Below, one piece after another: positions 1 to 6,850 of a stretch of DNA of 9,399 bases. The stretch is from contig CAKRVL010000094.1 of NCBI GenBank assembly GCA_934408705.1, positions 1 to 9,399 of the forward strand, given 5' to 3'. Position 1 is the stretch's first letter, and the number at the start of each line of letters is the position of its first letter. The DNA comes from an uncultured Blautia sp. Lineage in GTDB: Bacteria; Bacillota; Clostridia; Lachnospirales; Lachnospiraceae. Made by a program: the position numbers and the translations under genes. Under the pieces are notes generated by a model. The model searched no databases. It saw nothing but the letters and a program-made list of their open reading frames with translations, and was not told where the DNA came from.

Positions 1-152
1 GAACCATCACGATTCCAACGTTCCAGTGACTGTGTAGGCATTGAAATACCGATCTTTCCGCCTTCAGCTGCTGCATCCTCTGCAAATACCGGAACTGTAA
101 ATGAACTAACTGCCATTGCTGCTACCATTGCCATTGCTACTTTTCTCTTCAT
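1..152 (-). CDS. Sugar ABC transporter substrate-binding protein, N-terminal part (runs off window)
   Basis: Only the first 50 codons are visible. They begin at an ATG preceded by a strong GGGAGG site. The protein opens with a signal peptide: a basic MKRK start, an Ala/Met/Val-rich hydrophobic core, and a likely signal peptidase cut after VPVFA, before Glu-Asp. After a short Ala/Glu/Gly linker comes KIGISMPTQSLERWNRDG, which fits the first beta strand and sugar-contacting loop of periplasmic-binding-protein type 1 sugar receptors. ChvE (multiple sugars) and XylF (xylose) have a similar 'MPT...RW..DG' stretch. The expected role is extracellular capture of a monosaccharide for an ABC importer. 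No Cys is present in the visible part, so there is no lipobox, unlike most Gram-positive binding proteins. The gene is separated from truA by 356 bp and probably has its own regulated promoter. The exact sugar cannot be told. Confidence 0.8.
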   Translation of the reverse strand, partial: MKRKVAMAMVAAMAVSSFTVPVFAEDAAAEGGKIGISMPTQSLERWNRDG

Positions 153-158
153 GATAAA

Positions 159-164
159 CCTCCC
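159..164 (-). promoter_or_regulatory. Ribosome binding site of the sugar-binding protein gene
   Basis: GGGAGG on the minus strand lies 6 nt from the ATG at 150-152. It is close to the full anti-16S complement and fixes the start of the signal-peptide-bearing protein. Confidence 0.85.
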
Positions 165-206
165 GTATCATTTTTTATTTGCTATGTCATATAGCTTTCT
201 GATGGG

Positions 207-237
207 ATTATAATATCATATCGGTACTTTTGGTAAA
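207..237 (-). promoter_or_regulatory. Candidate sigma-A promoter of the sugar-binding protein gene
   Basis: A consensus -10 box TATAAT (207-212, minus strand) lies about 55 nt before the start codon. The region where a -35 should be (around 230-237, TTTACC/TACCAA) matches TTGACA poorly. A good -10 with a poor -35 is typical of a promoter needing an activator, which would fit the palindromes further upstream. No experimental start site is available. Confidence 0.5.
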
Positions 238-250
238 ATGGACTAATTTT

Positions 251-264
251 TGATTACACTTTCA
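251..264. promoter_or_regulatory. cre-like site (possible CcpA binding)
   Basis: Read on the minus strand, TGAAAGTGTAATCA matches the catabolite-responsive element pattern TGWAARCGYTWNCW at 12 of 14 positions. The two misses include one of the central CG bases. It is about 40 bp upstream of the TATAAT box of a sugar-uptake gene, where carbon catabolite control would be expected. The match is degenerate and could be chance. Confidence 0.35.
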
Positions 265-282
265 ATTTTTGTGTTAGCTTCT

Positions 283-296
283 GCACAAATTTGTGC
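283..296. promoter_or_regulatory. 14-bp perfect palindrome, operator-like
   Basis: GCACAAATTTGTGC is a perfect dyad about 130 bp upstream of the sugar-binding protein start codon. A further CACAAA half-site lies on the minus strand at 268-273, 22 bp (about two helical turns) from the matching half of the dyad. A short CCAG-T-CTGG palindrome (296-304) abuts it. The arrangement looks like a transcription factor binding site serving the downstream sugar-uptake gene. The factor cannot be named. Confidence 0.45.
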
Positions 297-399
297 CAGT
301 CTGGACATTTTTGTAATAAAAAAATGCAGCTTGATAATTATGTGCTATTGACATTTGTTAGTAAAACGGACATTTGCAATCCGCTTCGCTACTTGCTCA
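297..399. other. AT-rich intergenic stretch with three AAATGTC repeats
   Basis: No gene is seen here. On the minus strand AAATGTC occurs three times (375-369, 356-350, 310-304), and the outer two are extended to AAATGTCC. A short A/T run lies at 313-324 but has no convincing GC-rich stem next to it, so it is not called a terminator. The repeats could be binding sites in the regulatory region or chance similarity in AT-rich DNA. A copy of the mini-hairpin GCGAAGC (383-389, minus strand) belongs with the neighbouring structured element. Confidence 0.4.
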
Positions 400-521
400 T
401 GAACGCAGTCGCTTCGCGATCTGTCAGTGGGAGCTGAAAGCTCCCACTGACATAAGCATCCCCCTTACCCACCGCTTAGTGCTCCACACACTTGAAGTGG
501 GGGAATGCTTATCTGCGTTCA
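400..521. repeat. Cloverleaf-like structured element overlapping the truA 3' end
   Basis: Nested inverted repeats form a closed four-way junction. The outer stem pairs TGAACGCAG (400-408) with CTGCGTTCA (513-521). Inside are three arms. The first is TCGC-TTC-GCGA (409-419). The second is a perfect 14-bp stem starting TGTCAGTGGGAGCT (422-435 with 439-452, loop GAA). The third is a 12-bp stem with one bulged base (453-464 with 499-511) capped by a small AGTG/CACT hairpin. The arms follow one another with only two linker bases, plus one before the closing strand. This is far more pairing than expected by chance. It overlaps the last codons and stop of truA. No U-tract follows, so it is not a plain intrinsic terminator. 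Hairpin-rich ends without a transposase recall IS200/IS605-derived non-autonomous elements or their guide RNAs. A structured RNA is the alternative. Strand and function are unresolved. Confidence 0.6.
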
Positions 522-1255
522 AAGAACTGTATTCCCATAAGGGTAAGTCCCTGTGCCGGCGCAGTAGGACCTGCTGCAGACCGGTCTTTTGCATCAAGAA
601 TCTTTTGCATTCGTTCCGGAGGGTACTGACCATTTCCGATTTCGATCAAAGTACCGGAAATAATACGCACCATATTATAGAGGAACCCAGTTCCGGAAAC
701 CTGGATGGTAACAATGTCTCCGTCACGAAAAACTTCAATGCCGGTAACTGTACGGATAGTGGTCTTCACCTGGGCACCAGAGCCACAGAAGCTTGCGAAA
801 TCATGACGTCCGATCAGATATGATGTTGCCTCGCGCATTTTGTCTACATCTAATTTATAATGATAGAAATAGGAATAAAGGCGCTCTGTGGGAACCGGAA
901 ATTTGCGGTTCAGAATACGGTATTCATAGGTTTTCTCACTGTCACAATATCTTGGATGAAAATCCGGCTCCACTTCCTCTGACATCTGGATCCGGATATC
1001 TTCGGGAAGGCGCTGGTTCAATGCATAAGAAATCTTTTCACCGGGAATACGGGTATTGGTATCAAATACAGCTACATTTCCCAGTGCATGCACACCAGCG
1101 TCTGTACGGCTGGCACCGATGGTTTCAATTTTTTCACCCAAAAGCTGGGAAAGAGTATCGTTCAATACACCCTGTACAGTAATTCCATTAGGCTGTGTCT
1201 GCCAGCCACAGTAATTGGTTCCATCATATGCCACAACAAGTCCAATTCGTTTCAT
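509..1255 (-). CDS. truA: tRNA pseudouridine(38-40) synthase TruA
   Basis: TruA isomerises uridine to pseudouridine at positions 38-40 of the anticodon arm of many tRNAs, in the cytosol. The 248-residue protein has the family's usual length. It starts with the DGTNYCGWQ strand and carries the catalytic motif ASRTDAGVHA with Asp52 as the nucleophile. The C-terminal half has the RNA-binding/folding stretch GTGFLYNMVRIISGTL and ends in PAQGLTLMGIQF. An AAAGGAGA site 5-6 nt before the ATG supports the start. It lies downstream of the ECF module, the usual Firmicute order, but an intrinsic terminator separates it from ecfT. Its expression therefore depends on read-through or a local promoter. Its last three codons and stop (509-520) form part of a hairpin-rich element, so the extreme C-terminus (ERR) may have been set by that sequence. 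Confidence 0.97.
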   Translation of the reverse strand: MKRIGLVVAYDGTNYCGWQTQPNGITVQGVLNDTLSQLLGEKIETIGASRTDAGVHALGNVAVFDTNTRIPGEKISYALNQRLPEDIRIQMSEEVEPDFHPRYCDSEKTYEYRILNRKFPVPTERLYSYFYHYKLDVDKMREATSYLIGRHDFASFCGSGAQVKTTIRTVTGIEVFRDGDIVTIQVSGTGFLYNMVRIISGTLIEIGNGQYPPERMQKILDAKDRSAAGPTAPAQGLTLMGIQFFERR

Positions 1256-1272
1256 ATTCTTCTCCTTTTATC

Positions 1273-1308
1273 AAAAAACCCTCACCTGTTATTGTATACA
1301 AGTGAGGG
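1273..1308 (-). terminator. Intrinsic terminator between ecfT and truA
   Basis: On the minus strand CCCTCAC pairs with GTGAGGG (7 bp, 16-nt loop) and is followed at once by six T residues. The loop contains the perfect palindrome TTGTATACAA, which can pair within itself. The T-run ends only a few bases before the truA ribosome binding site, so this hairpin can end the ECF transcript or reduce read-through into truA. Confidence 0.8.
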
Positions 1309-1340
1309 AAATATATAAACAATCTTAACAATTCATCCAA

Positions 1341-2144
1341 TCAGATTCCAGCCACACGGAATCCTACCGCAACAGCCAGATAGGCAGCCATTATCCCATA
1401 CGTCATGTAATCTCTTTTCTTATAGCTTAATGGCTTCATCTGTGTACGATTATCCCCTCCGTGATAGCATCTTGCCTCCATCGCCATGGCCAGATCATTG
1501 GCTCTGCGGAATGCTGAGATAAAAAGCGGCACAAGAAGAGGAACCATATTCTTAGCTTTCTGGATCAGATTTCCATTTTCAAAGTCAGCTCCACGGGCAA
1601 TCTGCGCCTTCATGATCTTATCCGTTTCTTCCAGAAGAATAGGAATAAAACGAAGAGCGATAGACATCATCATGGCAATATCGTGAACCGGCACATGAAG
1701 CTTATTCAATGGACGAAGCAGACGCTCCAGACCATCGGTCAGCTGATTGGGGGTGGTTGTCAGTGTCATAATAGAAGAGCCGATCACCAGGTATACCAGT
1801 CGGATCGCCATGGTGCCTGCAAGCACAAGCCCTTCCTTTGTCACCTTAATGAATCCCAGCTTCCACACAACTTCACCAGGTGTCAGGACCATATTAAAAA
1901 ATATAGTGATCAGAAGAAGCATGAAAACAGTTTTCAGACCTTTAAAAATGAATTTTACCGGAACCTTCGACAACAGAATCATTCCTGCAAGAAATACAGT
2001 AGCCACAGCATATCCTGCAAAGGTGTGGAACAAAAATACGGACACAATAAATGCAATAGTACCCACCAGCTTGGTTCTGGGATCCAGCTTGTGGATCACA
2101 GAGTCTGCCGGATAATACTGTCCGATCGTAATATCTCTGATCAT
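1341..2144 (-). CDS. ecfT: ECF transporter transmembrane component EcfT
   Basis: EcfT is the membrane scaffold of energy-coupling-factor importers. It links the two ATPases to a substrate-specific S component that brings vitamins or similar micronutrients into the cell. The 267-residue protein has several hydrophobic segments, roughly residues 25-60, 70-90, 105-130 and 245-265. It carries the two cytoplasmic coupling-helix motifs near the C-terminal half: ARG at 183-185 and, in the second, ARC at 224-226 within AMEARCYHGG. The opening IGQYYPADSVIHKLDPRTKL is typical. Its ATG overlaps the ecfA2 stop by 4 bp (ATGA), which implies translational coupling. It is the last gene before a strong terminator. 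No S component is encoded in the window, as expected for a shared (group II) module. Confidence 0.96.
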   Translation of the reverse strand: MIRDITIGQYYPADSVIHKLDPRTKLVGTIAFIVSVFLFHTFAGYAVATVFLAGMILLSKVPVKFIFKGLKTVFMLLLITIFFNMVLTPGEVVWKLGFIKVTKEGLVLAGTMAIRLVYLVIGSSIMTLTTTPNQLTDGLERLLRPLNKLHVPVHDIAMMMSIALRFIPILLEETDKIMKAQIARGADFENGNLIQKAKNMVPLLVPLFISAFRRANDLAMAMEARCYHGGDNRTQMKPLSYKKRDYMTYGIMAAYLAVAVGFRVAGI

Positions 2145-3028
2145 TCTTCCCTGCCTCCCTTCTTAAGAAGTGAAGGCTTCTGCCTCTTTAAAGCTTCCAG
2201 GATCGTATCCCTTGCCTCCTCCACAGTTGTAGCTGTAGTATCCACATCCAGCCCATTTTCAGAAAGGGCATGCATAATATAAGTGATCTGGGGTGCTGCA
2301 AGTCCCATTCCTTCCAGCTCTCTGTAATGGGAAAATACATTCTTCGGAGTATCGTCAAATACCATTTCCCCATGATTCATTACGATAAGACGCTCCACAT
2401 ATTTAGCTATATCTTCCATACTGTGGGAAACCAGTATAATGGTAATTCCTCTCATTTTGTGAAGTGCTGCGATCTGATCCAGAATATCATCTCTTCCCTG
2501 CGGATCAAGTCCTGCTGTGGGCTCATCCAGGATCAGGATCTTCGGATTCATGGCAAGAACACCGGCAATGGCAACCCTCTTCTTCTGACCTCCGGAAAGC
2601 TCAAATGGAGATTTGGTAAAATTCTCTTCTTTTACACCAACATGTGCAAGAGCCTTTTTCGCCTCTTCCTCAGCCTGTTCTCTGGAAAGCCCCTGATTCA
2701 TAGGGCCAAAGCACACATCTGCCAGAACTGTGTTCTCGAACAGCTGGTGCTCCGGATACTGGAATACAAGCCCCACTTCGCTGCGAAGAGCCCGACGGTT
2801 ATAGCCATCAGCCCAGATATCCTCTCCATTATAAAGGATCTGTCCACTTGTAGGCTGGATCAATGCATTAAAATGCTGGATCAAGGTTGATTTTCCACTT
2901 CCGGTATGTCCGATCACACCGATGAACTGTCCGTCCGGAATTACAAGATTAATATCTTTCAGGGCATGGCTTTCATAAGCAGTACCCTGACTGTAAGTAT
3001 AGGTCACGTTTTTAAGCTCTATTGACAT
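2141..3028 (-). CDS. ecfA2: ECF transporter ATPase EcfA2 (CbiO2-type)
   Basis: This is one of the two ABC ATPases that drive the shared ECF vitamin importer at the inner face of the membrane. All ABC motifs are intact in 295 residues: Walker A GHTGSGKST (40-48), Q-loop Gln90, signature LSGGQ (144-148), Walker B ILILDEP with catalytic Glu169, D-loop GLDPQG, and switch His202. The wording GHTGSGKSTLIQHFNAL is characteristic of EcfA2 as opposed to EcfA1. The C-terminal 70 or so residues match the extra dimerisation region of EcfA proteins. Its ATG lies inside the end of ecfA1 (10-bp overlap) with only a weak TAGGTG site, so it probably relies on coupled translation from ecfA1. It overlaps ecfT by 4 bp. 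Confidence 0.96.
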   Translation of the reverse strand: MSIELKNVTYTYSQGTAYESHALKDINLVIPDGQFIGVIGHTGSGKSTLIQHFNALIQPTSGQILYNGEDIWADGYNRRALRSEVGLVFQYPEHQLFENTVLADVCFGPMNQGLSREQAEEEAKKALAHVGVKEENFTKSPFELSGGQKKRVAIAGVLAMNPKILILDEPTAGLDPQGRDDILDQIAALHKMRGITIILVSHSMEDIAKYVERLIVMNHGEMVFDDTPKNVFSHYRELEGMGLAAPQITYIMHALSENGLDVDTTATTVEEARDTILEALKRQKPSLLKKGGREE

Positions 3029-3864
3029 AATGCACCTACCAATTCCTCTTTTGTCAGTATTCCTTCCGGAATGTCCACTCCGGCCATATGAAGCTCATGG
3101 GCCAGCAAAGTTACCTGTGGGACATCCAGCCGGTATTTCTTCAGTGTCTCTACCTGGGAAAAGATTTCCTTTGGTGTTCCCTGCATTACTACATTTCCAC
3201 GATCCATTACATATACCTTATTGGCATGGATCACTTCTTCCATATAATGGGTAATAAGGATAACGGTTACATTTTCTGTTTTATTAAGCTCTGAAACAGC
3301 TTCCAATACCTCTTTACGGCCATTCGGATCAAGCATTGCAGTGGGTTCGTCCAAAACAATACAGCTTGGGCGCATAGCCACAACACCTGCAATGGCAACT
3401 CGTTGTTTCTGGCCTCCGGAAAGCTTATTCGGAGACTGATAACGGTAAGCGGTCATTCCTGTCTTTTTCAGACTGTCATCCACTCGCTTCCAGATTTCAT
3501 CTGTAGGCACACCCATATTCTCAGGTCCAAATCCTACATCTTCCTCCACAACCGTACCAATGATCTGGTTGTCCGGATTCTGAAAAACCATTCCCGCTCT
3601 CTGGCGGATTTTCCATAATTCCGGTTCTTTGGCTGTGTCCATATCATCAACCCACATAGTTCCCTCAGAAGGGATAAGAAGCGCATTGATCTGCTTCGCC
3701 AGTGTGGATTTTCCGGAACCATTGTGCCCCAGAACGGCCACAAAATCGCCGGCTTCAATGTCCAGGTTTACATCATTGACAGCTCGCTGTGTTGCTTCCA
3801 CATTGCCATCCTCATCATACTTGAGATAGTCAAATCCCAGCTTGAATGCCTTGATAATTCCCAT
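3019..3864 (-). CDS. ecfA1: ECF transporter ATPase EcfA1 (CbiO1-type)
   Basis: This is the partner ATPase of EcfA2; the two form the asymmetric nucleotide-binding pair of the ECF importer. The 281 residues contain Walker A GHNGSGKST (46-54), Q-loop Gln95, signature LSGGQ (148-152), Walker B CIVLDEP with catalytic Glu173, D-loop MLDPNGR, and switch His206. GHNGSGKSTLAKQINALL is the EcfA1 form of the P-loop. The start is supported by a GAGGA site nearby. It sits only 18 bp after engB on the same strand, so the ECF module looks like a continuation of the clpX-lon-engB transcript. In many Firmicutes this trio instead follows the ribosomal protein gene rplQ. That comparison is from general knowledge, not from a search. 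Confidence 0.96.
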   Translation of the reverse strand: MGIIKAFKLGFDYLKYDEDGNVEATQRAVNDVNLDIEAGDFVAVLGHNGSGKSTLAKQINALLIPSEGTMWVDDMDTAKEPELWKIRQRAGMVFQNPDNQIIGTVVEEDVGFGPENMGVPTDEIWKRVDDSLKKTGMTAYRYQSPNKLSGGQKQRVAIAGVVAMRPSCIVLDEPTAMLDPNGRKEVLEAVSELNKTENVTVILITHYMEEVIHANKVYVMDRGNVVMQGTPKEIFSQVETLKKYRLDVPQVTLLAHELHMAGVDIPEGILTKEELVGALCQ

Positions 3865-3882
3865 ATTCTTTTTCCTCGTCTG

Positions 3883-4500
3883 TCAAGCCTTCTGCTCGTC
3901 CGTAGCTGCCGATGCAAAACCGGTCAACTCGTCCATTAACGCCCATATCTCATCTCTTCCCTGCTTGGTCTCTGCAGAAAATGGAATGATCCTGCTTCCC
4001 GGGCGCAGCTTCAGTCCGTCCTTGATTGCCTTAATATTTTTCTGTACCTGACTTCTTTTCAGCTTATCCAGCTTCGTTGCAATAATGATCGGATTGTATC
4101 CGTTATTTACGATCCAGTCATACATCAGCTTATCATTTGCAGACGGATCATGACGAATATCGATCAAAAGAAATACTGCTTTCAAAGTCTGTGAAGTGTG
4201 AAGATAACGTTCGATCATCTTTCCCCACTTCGCCTTCTCTGTTTCCGGAACCTTGGCATATCCATACCCAGGAAGATCCACAAGGTACATAAAATCATTT
4301 ACATTGTAAAAATTTATAGTCTGTGTTTTACCTGGCTGAGAGCTTGTTCTCGCCAATGCCTTACGATTCAGCAGACCATTAATAAGGGAAGATTTTCCCA
4401 CATTTGATTTCCCGGCAAAAGCAATTTCAGGTCTTTCAGTATCCGGCAGTTTGCTGGTGATACCGCAAACGATATCCAGTGAAACATTTTTAATTACCAT
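3883..4500 (-). CDS. engB: Ribosome biogenesis GTPase EngB (YsxC/YihA)
   Basis: EngB is a small TRAFAC-class GTPase needed for late assembly of the large ribosomal subunit, and is essential in many bacteria. The 205-residue single-domain protein shows the G motifs in order: G1 GKSNVGKSS (30-38), a G2 region around PGKTQTINFY (57-66), G3 DLPGYGYA (75-82), G4 TKLD (142-145) and G5 SAE (175-177). The opening FAGKSNVGKSSLINGLLNRK and the GYGYAKVP loop are diagnostic. The length matches the family. It lies 18 bp after lon with an AGAGGT site, the common lon-engB arrangement of Firmicutes, so it is very probably co-transcribed with lon. Confidence 0.97.
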   Translation of the reverse strand: MVIKNVSLDIVCGITSKLPDTERPEIAFAGKSNVGKSSLINGLLNRKALARTSSQPGKTQTINFYNVNDFMYLVDLPGYGYAKVPETEKAKWGKMIERYLHTSQTLKAVFLLIDIRHDPSANDKLMYDWIVNNGYNPIIIATKLDKLKRSQVQKNIKAIKDGLKLRPGSRIIPFSAETKQGRDEIWALMDELTGFASAATDEQKA

Positions 4501-4518
4501 CTTTTACGACCTCTCATT

Positions 4519-6831
4519 TCAGGCAAGTGCCCGTTCCAGCACTTCATTCATATTCTCAACAAAGGTGATCTTCAGTCCCTCTGTGATCTCTTCGTCCAGT
4601 TCCTTAATATCCGGCTTATTTGCCTTTGGCACAAGCACTTCCTTAATCTTGGCATATCTGGCTGCAAGAAGCTTCTCCTTCAGACCACCAATCGGAAGCA
4701 CACGGCCTCTCAAAGTAATCTCACCGGTCATGGCAAGGTCTGCGCGCACCGGCTTATGGGTAATTGCAGATAACATGGCAGTTGCCATGGTAATTCCGGC
4801 TGAAGGACCATCCTTCGGAACAGCGCCTTCCGGAATATGTACATGAATGTCATTTTCCTGGAAAAACTCCTGATCGATTTTGTATCTGGACGCAACTGAA
4901 CGGATATAGCTGATACCTGCCTGTGCAGATTCCTTCATCACATCTCCAAGCTGTCCGGTAAGCACAAAATCGCCCTTTCCAGGCATAATGTTTACTTCGA
5001 TCTGAAGAGTATCACCGCCAACCTGAGTCCATGCAAGACCTCTTGCGATACCGATCTCATCCTTCTTATTTGCCATCAGGTAATTATATTTCTCCTGTCC
5101 CAGGAAGCTTTCAAGATTCTTGCCGGTAACAGTTACCTTCTCCTTGCCTTCCTCCATGATCAGACGGGCTGTCTTACGGCAGATCTGACCAATGAGACGC
5201 TCCAGGCTACGAACACCTGCTTCTTTCGTATAGTTATTGATCATTTTACGAAGAGCTCCGCCCTGAATGGAAAGTCTGCCTTTCTCAATTCCATTGGCTT
5301 CCATCTGCTTAGGAATCAGATGCTCCTTAGCAATGTGCTCCTTCTCGTTCTCCGTATATCCACTGATCTCAATAACCTCCATTCTGTCAAGAAGAGGTCT
5401 GGGGATTCCCTGGATATCATTGGCAGTTGCAATAAACAGTACCTCAGAAAGATCCTGGGGCAATTCTACATAATGATCATTAAAATGACTGTTCTGCTCC
5501 GGATCCAGTACCTCCAGAAGCGCAGATGAGGTATCTCCCTTATAATCGCTGCTGGTCTTGTCAATCTCATCCAGAAGCATAAGCGGATTGGCTACCTTGG
5601 CCTGCTGAAGGGCAACTGTGATTCTTCCGGGCATAGCACCTACATAAGTTTTTCTGTGACCGCGGATCTCAGCTTCATCCTTTACACCTCCAAGACAGAT
5701 TCGCACATAACGCTTGCCTGTGGCTTCTGCAACAGATTTGGCAATGGAGGTCTTGCCAGTTCCCGGAGGTCCTACAAGACAAAGAATAGGAGATTTTCCC
5801 TTATGTGTCAGTTTACGCACAGACAGGAATTCCATAATTCTCTCTTTTACATCCTTAAGACCATAATGTCCCTCTTCCAGAACCTTCCATGCAGCCTTCA
5901 GATCCTCAGAATCTTGGGAGCATTTATCCCATGGAAGAGAAAGAAGTGTCTCAATATAGCCTCTTAAAATGCTGCTCTCAGCCGCATTTGTACTGGTAAT
6001 CTTAAATCGTCCGATTTCTTTGAAAATGCGGTCCTTCACTTCCTGTGAAGCTGTAAGCTCCTTAGCTTTTCGGCGAAATTCTTCTGCCTCATCAGCAGTA
6101 TTATCCTCGCCCAGCTCTTCGCGGATCAGCTTCAGCTGTTCTCTTAAAATATATTCACGCTGGTTCTTATCTACTCGTCTCTTCAGCTTCTGCTGAAGGT
6201 CATGACTAATGTCCAGCACATCTATTTCACTGCTTAAAATAGCACCCAGAAGCTCATATCTGTCGGTCAGTCTGGCTGCCTCCAAAAGCTTCTGACGATT
6301 CTGCCAGGAAAGTGGCAGATTAATCGTAATCTGGTCGATCAGATCAGGTGCTTTCTCTATATTCATAATCTGGGCAGCCAGCTCTTTACCTATTTTGCCA
6401 CCTTTTGCGCAATAAGTATGGAACAGTTCCCTGATACTTCTATACATTGCCTCCAGCATTGCCTGGGGCAATTCCTCTTCTTCCTCACTTACAAGAACAG
6501 TCTCTGCTCTCAAATACGGTGTCTCCTGCTCCAGGCCAAGAAGCTCAGCTCTTCTTTTGCCCTCTACAAGGACACGAAGCAGGTTGTCCGGAAGTTTCAC
6601 AACCTGCTTGATATATGCAATAGTTCCCACCTGGAAAAGCTGTACAAATCCAGGATCTTCAATCTGGGGATCCTTCTGTGTTACCAGAAATATCTTCTGA
6701 TCCTGAAGCATGGCAGCTTCGATTGCCTTCTTGGAACGCTCCCGGCTTACATCAAAATGAATGATCATTCCCGGAAGAATAGTGGTTCCACGAAGTGCAA
6801 GGGCAGGAAGTACATTGATCGGCTCACTCAT
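4519..6831 (-). CDS. lon: ATP-dependent protease Lon (LonA type)
   Basis: Lon is a cytosolic homohexameric AAA+ protease that degrades misfolded and selected regulatory proteins. The 770 residues have the usual LonA layout: an N-terminal LON substrate-binding domain (about 5-200, starting [17 protein letters not shown]), a helical linker region (about 210-300), then an AAA+ module with Walker A GPPGTGKT (354-361) and Walker B LLDEID (419-424). A C-terminal serine/lysine peptidase domain follows, with catalytic Ser677 in KDGPSAG. The matching lysine is near residue 720, in [10 protein letters not shown], placed by the Ser-Lys spacing of E. coli Lon. There are no transmembrane segments, so it is not LonB. 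It begins 19 bp after clpX. The AAGGGA site lies 11 nt from the ATG, a rather long spacing, but an in-frame stop just upstream rules out an earlier start. Confidence 0.98.
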   Translation of the reverse strand: MSEPINVLPALALRGTTILPGMIIHFDVSRERSKKAIEAAMLQDQKIFLVTQKDPQIEDPGFVQLFQVGTIAYIKQVVKLPDNLLRVLVEGKRRAELLGLEQETPYLRAETVLVSEEEEELPQAMLEAMYRSIRELFHTYCAKGGKIGKELAAQIMNIEKAPDLIDQITINLPLSWQNRQKLLEAARLTDRYELLGAILSSEIDVLDISHDLQQKLKRRVDKNQREYILREQLKLIREELGEDNTADEAEEFRRKAKELTASQEVKDRIFKEIGRFKITSTNAAESSILRGYIETLLSLPWDKCSQDSEDLKAAWKVLEEGHYGLKDVKERIMEFLSVRKLTHKGKSPILCLVGPPGTGKTSIAKSVAEATGKRYVRICLGGVKDEAEIRGHRKTYVGAMPGRITVALQQAKVANPLMLLDEIDKTSSDYKGDTSSALLEVLDPEQNSHFNDHYVELPQDLSEVLFIATANDIQGIPRPLLDRMEVIEISGYTENEKEHIAKEHLIPKQMEANGIEKGRLSIQGGALRKMINNYTKEAGVRSLERLIGQICRKTARLIMEEGKEKVTVTGKNLESFLGQEKYNYLMANKKDEIGIARGLAWTQVGGDTLQIEVNIMPGKGDFVLTGQLGDVMKESAQAGISYIRSVASRYKIDQEFFQENDIHVHIPEGAVPKDGPSAGITMATAMLSAITHKPVRADLAMTGEITLRGRVLPIGGLKEKLLAARYAKIKEVLVPKANKPDIKELDEEITEGLKITFVENMNEVLERALA

Positions 6832-6850
6832 TTGTGGTCAAGTCCCTTCA

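Noticed and set aside
311..345. Intrinsic terminator for truA near the T-run at 313-324
   Set aside because: The sequence before the T-run on the minus strand offers only about three GC-containing pairs across a long loop, so no stable stem supports it.
400..521. tRNA or tmRNA gene suggested by the cloverleaf shape
   Set aside because: Arm sizes do not fit: the outer stem is 9 bp, arms are 14 and 12 bp, there is no anticodon loop of seven, no T-loop consensus and no CCA. It is kept only as an unassigned structured element.
424..633. Minus-strand 69-codon frame spanning the truA end and the hairpin element
   Set aside because: It is out of frame with truA and reads through the palindromes. 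It is most likely incidental and not a tnpB fragment, since no TnpB motif is visible.
374..823. 149-codon plus-strand open frame starting in the structured element
   Set aside because: It runs across the hairpins and antisense to truA, has no domain, and its composition follows the opposite strand's codons.
3865..3882. Vitamin riboswitch in front of the ECF module
   Set aside because: There are only 18 bp between engB and ecfA1, filled by the ribosome binding site. There is no room for an aptamer.
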